From assembly GCA_030674155.1 (NCBI GenBank), contig CM060337.1, positions 38,586,055-38,601,054 of the forward strand: a DNA stretch of 15,000 bases, written 5' to 3'. The notes beneath the pieces were generated by a model. The model saw only the letters and a list, made by a program, of their open reading frames with translations, was not told where the DNA came from and ran no database searches. The position numbers and the translations under genes are program-made. Numbering within the stretch: the first letter of the stretch is position 1; each line of letters opens with the position of its first letter. The stretch is from Stramonita haemastoma. Lineage: Eukaryota > Mollusca > Gastropoda > Neogastropoda > Muricidae. Of this stretch, positions 7,793-15,000 are shown in pieces.

Positions 7793-8100
7793 AAGTGCAA
7801 AGTCGTTTTCAGGCATTTTAGTATTTATACGAAATTCAGATTGATATTTGATTCCAATTTTGCCTTGTAAACGGTACGCTAGCTACAGTCAAACAGAAAA
7901 TGATGTTTGTCCATTAAATGTGCAATGCACTTGACGACGATGTTTAGTTTCGTTTACGTTGTTCTGCTCTGCAAACGATCTGCTAACAGCCTTTACCTGA
8001 ATATTATTAAGATAATCATGTCTGTTCAAATTCATGCTTTGCTTTTGCCTTCAAAACACATGCTTACCTTTAAAGACAGAAACTTGTAGTTGATTGATTT
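7793..8100. other. Non-coding stretch, no recognisable gene
   Basis: This is mixed, moderately AT-rich sequence. A 60-codon plus-strand frame at 7907-8089 shows no recognisable family feature or codon bias and is best treated as chance. No promoter or RNA signature was seen. Confidence 0.45.
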
Positions 8101-8415
8101 TGTGTGTAGGTGCGTGCGTGCGTGCGTGCGTGTGTGTGTGTGTCTGTGTGTGTGTCTGTGTGTTTTGATTTGATCTGATTGATTTCTTCTTTTATATCGA
8201 GGATAATAAAAGAATAACGTGTGTGTGTTTGTGCGTGCGTGCGTGTATGTATGTATGTATGTGTGTGTTTTGTTTTATTTATTTACTCTTTTTATTTTTT
8301 ATTATTAAAAAAAAATATTTGTGTGTGTATGTGTGCGTATGTATGTGCGTACGTGCGTACGTGCGTGTGTATGTGTGTACATGTATGTGCGTGCGTGCGT
8401 GCGAGCACGTACGCG
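8101..8415. repeat. TG/TGCG/TATG microsatellite cluster
   Basis: TGCG and TG repeats at 8108-8162, TGCG/TATG/TG repeats at 8218-8270, and GTGTATGTGCG-type repeats at about 8320-8410 are separated by AT-rich sequence and a short SINE tail. Confidence 0.85.
8183..8207 (-). mobile_element. Isolated 3'-tail fragment of the main SINE family
   Basis: TTCTTTTATATCGAGGATAA, followed by T, is the complement of the 3' end common to SINE copies B, C and E. Only about 25 bases are present, without core or head, in the middle of a TG-repeat cluster. It may be a strongly 5'-truncated copy or the 3' end of a LINE sharing the tail. Confidence 0.55.
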
Positions 8416-9199
8416 CATTAGTATATACAAGGTAAGTTACCAAAGAAAAGAAGAAGAAAGTAATGTAAACTCCTAATTTCGAGGATACGAGATAAGCCCT
8501 GAACCCGTGACGTGCTTTTCTACATACAGGCAGTCTACGTGTGCAGGTGTGTACTCTTGCACGTGCGTCACTGTGCCGTGTGGTACGCTGTAGTGACTGG
8601 GTCAAGTCAAGTCAAAATGATCTTTATAGAGGGTAAACAGATTAAGTTTACACAACTTTTTTTCATCCTACCCTCACCAAAAAAAAAAAAAAAAAAGAAA
8701 ATTGACTTCTAAAACATTCAAAAACAAATATCAACCTTTATTGAAAAACTAAAATAAATGAGGATTTCCTTCCAAACAAATCTCTCCAGATTAAAAAAAA
8801 ACCCACCCAAGACAGTACAACATAAGATGCCTGGGTGGGTGCCTACGTGTGTTGCAGCAGCAAAATGTCTGAGCAGGAGCTTGATAAATTGCTGATGGAA
8901 TGAATGATGTCACTGCCCAAACCTGATTCATTATTATTAGTCTTGATTATGAAGAACAACTTTACACACCGGAAAACCACAAACTGTAAGGATTTAACCG
9001 CTACATATTTCTTGGATTTGATCTGTCTCTGCCTGCTTTGGGGGTTTGAATTTTTTTTCTCTCTTGAATGAAAGTTATTTGAACAAACATTGGATGAGAA
9101 TGGTTGGTGCAGGCAGCAGCGGATGTTATTGCAGCCAAAACTGCCACAACACAGAGGGCAAAGCAGTCTTTTGGTAGCAGCTGTTAGAGACATGACGTC
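8416..9199. other. Non-coding stretch with a dispersed-repeat-like motif and poly-A
   Basis: GGGTCAAGTCAAGTCAAAAT followed by GATCTTTATAGAGGG at about 8597-8632 resembles the AAGTCAAAGTCAGATTTTTA lead-in of the dispersed repeat at 11780. A poly-A run lies at about 8679-8695. The rest is mixed sequence with no supportable exon. The minus-strand frame running from 9538 to 8843 is mostly the repeat translated, plus an unremarkable extension. Confidence 0.5.
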
Positions 9200-9740
9200 G
9201 GCTGCTGCTATTACTTTGATTGCTTCTGCTGCTTCTGCTGCTATTACTTTGATTGCTTTGATTGCTGTTGCTATTACTTTGATTGCTGCTTCTGCTTCTG
9301 CTGCTATTACTTTGATTGCTGCTTCTGCTTCTGCTGCTATTACTTTGATTGCTTTGATTGCTGTTGCTATTACTTTGATTGCTTTGATTGCTGTTGCTAT
9401 TACTTTGATTGCTTCTGCTGCTATTACTTTGATTGCTGCTGCTATTACTTTGATTGCTGCTGCTGCTATTACTTTGATTGCTGCTGCTGTCACTTTGATT
9501 GCTGCTGCTGCTATTACTTTGATTGCTGCTGCTATCACTTTGACTGCTTCTGTTGCTATTACTTTGATTGCTTCTGCTGCTATACTTTGATTGCTGCTGC
9601 TTTTACTTTGATTGCTTCTGCTGCTATTACTTTGATTGCTTCTGCTGCTATTACTTTGATTGCTGCTGCTATTACTTTGCTGCTGCTTCTGCTGTTATTA
9701 CTTTGATTGCTGCTGCTACTGCTATTACTTTGATTGCTGC
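9200..9740. repeat. Minisatellite of ATTACTTTGATTGC units in GCT context
   Basis: About 20 or more copies of GCTATTACTTTGATTGCT are separated by GCT, TCT or GTT trinucleotide spacers, so most unit lengths are multiples of three. A longer block with a doubled CTTTGATTGC and GCTGTTGC recurs three times at about 9252-9395. Translation gives an ITLIA-rich peptide, but a one-base loss at about 9581 breaks the frame. The array merges without a gap into the trinucleotide array to its right. Confidence 0.88.
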
Positions 9741-10249
<509 letters not shown>

Positions 10250-10589
10250 CTCATCATTACAACTACTCTCCTCCCGGGGATGCTGGGGGATTTTATCATT
10301 ATAACTGGTATCTCCAGTTTCTGGAAATTCTGCTCTAGGAAACTCCCTCTTTTCTATACCCCTCTTTCTTTCTGCCGTGCTCCTTTTCCTCGTCCCACCT
10401 CATTCTTATCTATTTTTTCTGCGTTCTTGGTCCATTCTCCTTCCATTTTTTTTTAGAAACCCTTAAAAGATAGGTAATTCTCTTACACACCGAAGCCGGA
10501 CGTGCGGGGCCTGACTTGTCAGGTGCTTAACGGCAGCACAGTGCAATTTTTGCTCATAAGACAGACAACAGATGCTTTCTGAGTGTTCG
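10250..10589. other. Non-coding stretch, no recognisable gene
   Basis: This is pyrimidine-rich mixed sequence after the trinucleotide array, with a CTCCTCCCGGGGATGCTGGG patch at about 10267-10287. No gene, RNA or mobile element was identified. Confidence 0.45.
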
Positions 10590-10613
10590 ACGACGACGAC
10601 GACGACGACGACG
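10590..10613. repeat. CGA trinucleotide microsatellite
   Basis: Eight or so CGA units follow CTGAGTGTT. A short GCTGCTGCTGC patch lies 30-50 bases downstream, and CACCACCACC patches occur at about 10698-10735. Confidence 0.85.
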
Positions 10614-11158
10614 ATTACAAACAACTACTGCTGTTGCTGTTTCTGCCGCTGCTGCTGCAGCATTGGGCAATGCAGACATAAGTAGAATTTTACCCCCTAC
10701 CACCACCACCATCACCCCCACCACCCCACCAAAGTCACCACTGTGCTTTCCATATGCTGCACGTTTACAATAATATAGAAGATAGTGGCTCCATTTCTTC
10801 CTTACCCACTCCCCACCCCCCACCTTTCTCCTCTCCACTCTTTATGCCAGGTTGTTGCATAATGTGTGAGCAGATTACGCAACACCTGGTGTGTGTTTGT
10901 TCCCATCATTGTGGTGGGGGGAAAGGTGTAACATCCAAGTCCTGGTGAAACCACTTGATGCCGGAGCGGCTTCAACGATAAGCAGCCCACTTACCTACCA
11001 TACCTGTCGTTTAGATTATAGACCGAATCATTAATCCATCCATCCATCCCTCTACCCCACTTTCTGGTGAGTGTTTGTGTGTCCGTGCTTTCTTTATAAT
11101 TATACTGTTTCACGTCTCGTTACTGGGGGAGCTATCTTAGAGAAAATGTTATTAATCT

Positions 11159-11160
<2 letters not shown>
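10614..11160. other. Non-coding stretch, no recognisable gene
   Basis: This is mixed sequence with C-rich patches and an ATCC repeat at about 11034-11050. Its short open frames lack codon bias or recognisable motifs. No mobile-element hallmark was seen. Confidence 0.45.
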
Positions 11161-11238
<78 letters not shown>

Positions 11239-11275
11239 TGTGTCTGTGTGTGTCTGTGTGTGTGTGTCTGTGTGT
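11161..11275. repeat. GT dinucleotide microsatellite
   Basis: A nearly pure (TG)n run of about 75 bases, then TG with a few TCTG interruptions, directly abuts the TTTA-repeat tail of SINE copy D. Confidence 0.95.
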
Positions 11276-11634
11276 TTATTTATTTATTCATTTATTTATT
11301 CTTCCATATCGAAGATAATGGAATAAGCACTCCTGTGTTTTTTTCATCCTGTCCCCGTGTGTATGCAGTTTTGTAAATCTTGTCATTTGTTCCCACCGGA
11401 ACACTATGGCCTACTCTTACGAATAGCAGAACAGGATTTATCGTGTGCGCAAGATGTTCTGCGTGCGTTCGCACACGGGGCCTCGGTTTAAAGTCTCATC
11501 CGAAAGACTTTTGGGGAGAGTGGAGTCAGCACTGATGTTAACTCCAGGGGAAAAATCCCCTCGACCGGGAATCGAACCCGGGTCGTCAAATTACGAGCGC
11601 AATGTTCTGACCACTAGGCTATCCCGTCCCCCCC
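11275..11634 (-). mobile_element. Main-family SINE copy D, full length
   Basis: The head lies at about 11634 and the tail at the left. Perfect complements of A box TAGCCTAGTGG (11611-11621) and B box GGTTCGATTCC (11568-11578) are present. On the minus strand a T5 run follows the head, then GGAGTTAACATCAGTGCTGA, the core TCGGATGAGACTTTAAACCG, GAACGCACGCAGAACATCTT, and a 3' end of CCATTATCTTCGATATGG. The tail continues as AATAAATAAATGAATAAATA, a tetranucleotide run fused to a GT array. The copy looks young, with intact promoter boxes and a complete tail. Confidence 0.88.
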
Positions 11635-11636
11635 GT

Positions 11637-11778
11637 CTGTTGTGTCTGTGTCTGTGCGTACGCGGGTGCTTGGGTGCGTGCGTGGGTGCTTGGGTGCGTG
11701 CGTGGGTGCGTGCGTGCATGAGCGTGTGTGTGTGTGTACCTGTGTGTACATGTGTGTACACGTGTGTACGTGTGTGTG
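11637..11778. repeat. TG/TGCGTGGG microsatellite cluster
   Basis: Short TG runs flank a tandem of GGTGCTTGGGTGCGTGCGT-type units at about 11664-11715, a small repeat of about 20 bases, followed by GTGTGTACATG-type units. Confidence 0.8.
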
Positions 11779-11779
11779 A

Positions 11780-11830
11780 ACAAGTCAAAGTCAGATTTTT
11801 ATTTCCAGATAGTACATTGGATAAGCAATG
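11780..11830 (+). repeat. Dispersed repeat fragment, partner of 806-852
   Basis: CAAGTCAAAGTCAGATTTTT followed by ATTTCCAGATAGTACATTGG and ATAAGCAATGT matches the earlier copy over its last 34 bases. The sequence further right to about 11880 is not shared. The family is not identified. Confidence 0.55.
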
Positions 11831-11883
11831 TTTTTGCTTTTTCCATCAAGCCATCTCTCTGGAAACAAAGATAATTTCATCAA

Positions 11884-12128
11884 TAATAGTATATGTATGT
11901 GCAAGTGTGTGGTGTGTACATGTGTATGTATGTGTGTTTGTACGCGTGTGTGCATTTTTGTGCCTATGTGTGTGCGTGTGTGTATGTGCCTACGTACGCA
12001 CGAGCGTGCAACGCCTAACACTAACTAGAAGGACGGAAATAGAGACAGAGAAAAGACAGATAGGAACAAGACGGGAAAGACAGAGAGATAAGAGGAGAAA
12101 GGGGAAGTGGGCGAGACACACAGACAGA
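11884..12128. repeat. Imperfect TG cluster followed by GA-rich sequence
   Basis: GTATATGTATGTGCAAGTGT-type TG-rich sequence runs to about 12008. A degenerate AGAGACAGAGAAAAGACAG-type purine stretch occupies 12033-12128. Confidence 0.7.
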
Positions 12129-12157
12129 ATCAACTACAGATACTTCACTTCTCTTCT

Positions 12158-12660
12158 TCACACCTGTCCCGTAGTAGTTCCGCGGAGTGTGGGGGCACCA
12201 CTACACTGAAGATTTTGCAACCATCGTCCTCCACCCCCCACGGTCCTCCGCCCTCCGTAGTAGATCGCTCCACCCAAGGCCTGTTCACTCTCTGATGCTG
12301 TCTTCCCATTGTTTCCTCTGTCTGCCTCTTCGTCTCCCTCCCCTTACTGTTCCCTGTAAGACTGTCTTGGCCAGTCCAGATGTTCGTGTGATGTTCCCGT
12401 ACCACCTTAGCTTGCGTTTTTTCCCCCTGAAGTTAGGAGCTCTTCATATGGACCGATGGCATTCTTTATTCTGGTTTTCACCTCCTCATTAGTGATGTGA
12501 TCTCTGTAGGAAATGCCAAGGAGTTTGCGAAAGCATCTCATCTCCATTGTCTGTATCCTTCTTTCAATGTCTGCTGTTATGGTCCATGTTTCATGTGCGT
12601 ACAAATATGGACATGATCAGGGAACGCTTCAGTCTGACCTTGAAGCTGATACTACTCCTG
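12158..12660 (-). pseudogene. Decayed LINE 3' fragment: C-terminal reverse-transcriptase polyprotein remnant
   Basis: On the minus strand three frames join to give the C-terminal tail of a non-LTR retrotransposon protein. First is KVRLKRSLIMSIF (about 12640-12605). Second is YAHETWTITADIERR, then RRIQTMEMRCFRKLLGISYR and DHITNEEVKTRIKNAIGPYE (to about 12415). Third is KKRKLRWYGNITRTSGLAKT, LQGTVRGGRRRGRQRKQWED, SIRE, then a TGA at 12285-12287 where the family has W, then TGLGWSDLLRRAEDRGGWR. A further frame change precedes the GAPT-like end with a stop at 12158-12160. Damage therefore includes a shift near 12605, another in the G5A6 run at about 12407-12417, one in-frame stop and a shift near 12190. 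The reverse-transcriptase catalytic core is missing. The 5' edge abuts a SINE piece at 12661. Confidence 0.85.
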
Positions 12661-12746
12661 TCGAAAAGCGGGAACAGGTTTTAACGTGTGCGCAAGATGT
12701 TCTGCGTGCGTTCGCACACGGGACCTCGGTTTATAGTCTCATCCGT
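12661..12746 (-). mobile_element. Internal fragment of the main SINE family
   Basis: CGAAAAGCGGGAACAGG through GTGCGCAAGATGTTCTGCG, TGCGTTCGCACACGGGACC and TATAGTCTCATCCG matches copies A, D and E in minus orientation. Head and tail are both missing. The right edge lies at the CATCCG point, followed by an A-rich spacer. Confidence 0.8.
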
Positions 12747-12768
12747 AAATTAAAAAAAAACAACACTT

Positions 12769-12922
12769 CTATAGCAAGGATAATGGAATAAGCACTCATC
12801 CACTTTTTTGAAATTCAGTTCCTGTGTGTATGCAGCTTTGTAAATGTCATCTGTTCTCAACGTGTGCACAAGGTGTTCTGCGTGCGTTCGCACACGGGGC
12901 CTCGGGTTTATAGTTTCATCCG
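12769..12922 (-). mobile_element. Head-less copy of the main SINE family with internal deletion
   Basis: The piece begins with the complement of the SINE 3' end (CAAGGATAATGGAATAAGCA) and runs through CCTGTGTGTATGCAGC and GTAAATGTCATCTGTTCT. It then jumps directly to CAACGTGTGCACAAGG, so about 45 bases present in copies A and D are missing. It ends at TTTCATCCG, nearly the same internal point as the neighbouring fragment. Head and promoter are absent. Confidence 0.8.
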
Positions 12923-12926
12923 TTGA

Positions 12927-12928
12927 GA

Positions 12929-12959
<31 letters not shown>

Positions 12960-13109
12960 ATATATATAGAGAGAGAGACAGACAGACAGACAGAGAGACA
13001 GTCAAACACACAGACACACAGGCACACACACACACACAGACACACACACACAGACCCACACACACAGACCACACAGACACAGACACAGACACACAGACAC
13101 ACAGACACA

Positions 13110-13205
<96 letters not shown>
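12927..13205. repeat. AAAT, GACA and CA microsatellite cluster
   Basis: An (AAAT)n run at 12928-12962 is followed by a short TATATA and GAGA patch, GACAGACAGACAGA at about 12977-12992, mixed CACAGACA units, and a pure (CA)n run of about 100 bases at 13106-13205. Confidence 0.93.
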
Positions 13206-13207
<2 letters not shown>

Positions 13208-13457
13208 GACAGACCAAAGAACAAAAGCCCACTCCGAGAGAAAATTAATTGACGGTTGTCGCCCACGGGGAAAGAAAGGGTTTTCCCCACAATACTGGCA
13301 CACTGTCAGTTCTGAGGAAAGTTTCCGTTTGTCAAGACACATTCATTCAGTCATGATCATTCTCTTCCCATCACTTGTCAGAACCACCACACAGTACCTA
13401 CACCTTCAACACCAGTCACGGGGAGGGGGGGGGGAAGTCAGAACAGCTAGTGGCTTA
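13206..13457. other. Non-coding stretch, no recognisable gene
   Basis: This is mixed sequence with a G-run at about 13421-13433. No exon, RNA or repeat family was recognised. Confidence 0.45.
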
Positions 13458-13495
13458 TTGATTTAATTAATGTATTTATTTATTCTTTTATATCG
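13458..13495 (-). mobile_element. Displaced 3' tail of SINE copy E
   Basis: TATTTATTTATTCTTTTATA followed by TCG is the complement of the terminal CGATATAAAAGAATAAATAA segment of the main SINE family. It stops exactly where the remainder of the SINE resumes at 13945 (ATCGAGGATAATGGAATAAG), so both pieces read as one SINE end interrupted by the intervening LINE fragment. Confidence 0.7.
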
Positions 13496-13785
13496 GTCAG
13501 AGGCAACGGTTTAAAGACACTCTGAAGGCATCACTGAACGCCTTCAACATCGACCCGTCATCATGGGAGCAGACAGCTTCAGACAGAACCAAGTGGCGGG
13601 CCACTGTTCACGACGGTGCCTGCCAATATGAAAGTGACAGGAAAGCTGCTGCAGAGAAGTGCAGGCAGGACAGAAAGAACAATGCCTTGAAGCCCCCGGC
13701 ACCTGCTGCCATTCCCTGTCCCCACTGCAGCAGAACTTTCCAAGCGCGGATTGGGCTGATCAGCCATCTCCGCACTCACCGATGA
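13495..13785 (+). pseudogene. 5'-truncated LINE: C-terminal tail with intact C2H2 zinc finger
   Basis: An uninterrupted plus-strand frame of 96 codons before TGA at 13783-13785 has no initiating methionine of its own. It begins GQRQRFKDTLKASLNAFNID, continues PSSWEQTASDRTKWRATVHD, GACQYESDRKAAAEKCRQ, and ends in a finger at 13717-13779 with spacing C-x2-C-x12-H-x3-H (CPHC ... ISHLRTH). From memory, the KDTLKASL, W-E-x2-A-x-D-R-x-K-W-R and Y-E-x2-R blocks followed by a GLISHxRTH finger are the usual C-terminal end of a widespread group of animal LINE polyproteins. The reverse-transcriptase and endonuclease parts are absent. A 3' untranslated tail with CGACGGACGAACA follows before a GA array. 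It appears inserted in SINE copy E. The intact frame suggests a fairly recent insertion. Confidence 0.85.
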
Positions 13786-13836
13786 TGACCTCCCCACCCC
13801 TCCAGGATGATCGGATGGTCCTTGTCGCTCCGACGG

Positions 13837-14266
<430 letters not shown>

Positions 14267-14269
14267 GTC

Positions 14270-14400
14270 CAGAGAGTTAGTGGTTAGAGCCTCTCATCGT
14301 GTGATCTGACGGTCCCAGAGTGTGCAGGTTCAAATCTCTGCTATGATGCCTGTCAGGGTCCTCCCTACCCGACCCCCTCACCACTACAGTTGAAACTGGT
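14270..14400 (+). mobile_element. Third tRNA-headed SINE-like element, partial
   Basis: GAGTTAGTGGTTAGAGCCTC at about 14274-14293 is a shortened tRNA D-arm/A-box region, and GGTTCAAATCT at 14327-14337 matches the B box with one mismatch. GATGCCTGTCAGGGTCCTCC and further sequence follow but show no match to the core of the main family. The 3' limit is unclear, and similarity could extend to about 14475. Confidence 0.55.
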
Positions 14401-14477
14401 TCTGACTTACAGAAGCCATAGTCAAGTGAATGTTTAAGACCGTTCGATTCCAATTCCGTGGCTTCGTAATCTTGTTC

Positions 14478-14510
14478 GGGGGGGGGGGGGGGGGGGAGGG
14501 GGGAGCCCCG
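14478..14510. repeat. Poly-G run
   Basis: About 19 consecutive G, then A and another G6 run, precede the CA array. It is a potential G-quadruplex former and a likely site of sequencing or assembly error. Confidence 0.85.
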
Positions 14511-14606
14511 CACACACACACGCACACACACACACACACACACACACGCACGCACGCACGCACACACGTACGCACACGCGCGCGCACATACACACACACG
14601 TCCGCG

Positions 14607-14686
<80 letters not shown>
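14511..14686. repeat. CA microsatellite with CG blocks
   Basis: (CA)n with GCAC tetramers at about 14546-14562, a GCGCGCGC tract at about 14577-14585, a second CG tract at about 14604-14614, and a pure CA run to 14686. Confidence 0.93.
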
Positions 14687-14693
<7 letters not shown>

Positions 14694-15000
14694 CCTTTAA
14701 TAAGAAGCTCTAAAAACTATCAGTTTTCAAACCTTTTTTGGGGGGGGTTCCTCAGTTAGAGCTCCGAGGTTCACCAATGGTAAGATTTATGTGCATACGA
14801 ACCCCCCTCCTCCCATCTACCTACCTCCATACCTACCTACAGTGCACGGAAAATTCAGTGGGACGATTGTAAAGCCACAAGCCTTACGTCATGCCTTCAG
14901 AGGCTGCGACTTTTAACAACAATGCTATCGCCAAACCCTGCAGGTGTCTGTATCTCCCCGTCTGTAAATTTTTTTGGGGATAGGGTGGAATGAGGTTGGG
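14687..15000. other. Non-coding stretch, no recognisable gene
   Basis: This is mixed sequence with a G-run at about 14740-14748 and a CTAC/CCTAC repeat at about 14815-14841. No coding or RNA feature was recognised before the window ends. Confidence 0.45.

Noticed and set aside
8868..8908. Short plus-strand frame MSEQELDKLLME preceded by an A-rich context
   Set aside because: It has only 12 codons before a stop. It loosely recalled the start of some transposon-derived proteins, but that is too little to support a call.
8843..9538. 231-codon minus-strand frame
   Set aside because: Two-thirds is the translated minisatellite, and the remainder has no recognised domain or codon bias.

Overview
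This window looks like intergenic or intronic DNA from an animal, most plausibly a marine mollusc and perhaps a gastropod. The assignment is an inference from three things: several tRNA-headed SINEs with a shared central domain of a type I associate with molluscs, C-terminal remnants of non-LTR retrotransposons, and an extreme density of simple repeats. I found no host protein-coding exon, no bacterial-type gene, no CRISPR array and no functional tRNA or rRNA gene. Nearly every long open frame here is a by-product of low-complexity DNA (Cys/Val from TG, His/Thr from CA, Arg/Glu from GA, Leu/Ser/Val from TC and TCTG).

Layout. 1-700: two tRNA-headed SINE-like elements. The first is a short minus-strand copy with a probable target-site duplication; the second is a plus-strand element of another family with a 5S-rRNA-like stretch. 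850-1228: TG/GC arrays. 1847-2205: a full-length SINE of the main family (copy A, minus strand). 2531-2804: TCTG then TC arrays. 2885-3855: a minisatellite of about 40 bp units. 3889-4077: a minus-strand LINE 3' fragment. 4290-4480: a diverged SINE-core relic. 4780-5046: CA and related arrays. 5048-5392 and 5919-6270: SINE copies B and C (plus strand), with ACAT/AT and TC arrays between them. 6620-8415: AG, CA, TCTG/TC and TG arrays. 9200-10249: a minisatellite that passes into a long compound CTG/CTA trinucleotide array. 11161-11275: a GT array. 11275-11634: SINE copy D (minus). 12158-12660: a decayed LINE 3' fragment, directly followed by two truncated SINE pieces. 12927-13205: AAAT and CA arrays. 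13458-14266: SINE copy E (minus), whose tail appears split by a LINE 3' fragment encoding an intact C2H2 finger. 14270-14400: another tRNA-headed element, head to head with copy E. 14478-14686: G and CA arrays.

How the parts relate. The main SINE family has a tRNA-like head with RNA polymerase III A and B boxes, a conserved T-run, a body with a GC-rich hairpin, and a 3' end reading about CCTCGATATAAAAGAATAAA. SINEs of this kind depend on LINE proteins for movement, and three LINE tails are present, but no sequence here links a particular LINE to a particular SINE. The most informative observations are structural: a LINE nested in a SINE tail, different tRNA heads on the same core, a conserved T-run just after the head, and the higher-order organisation of the trinucleotide array. 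I did not find a convincing new gene system.
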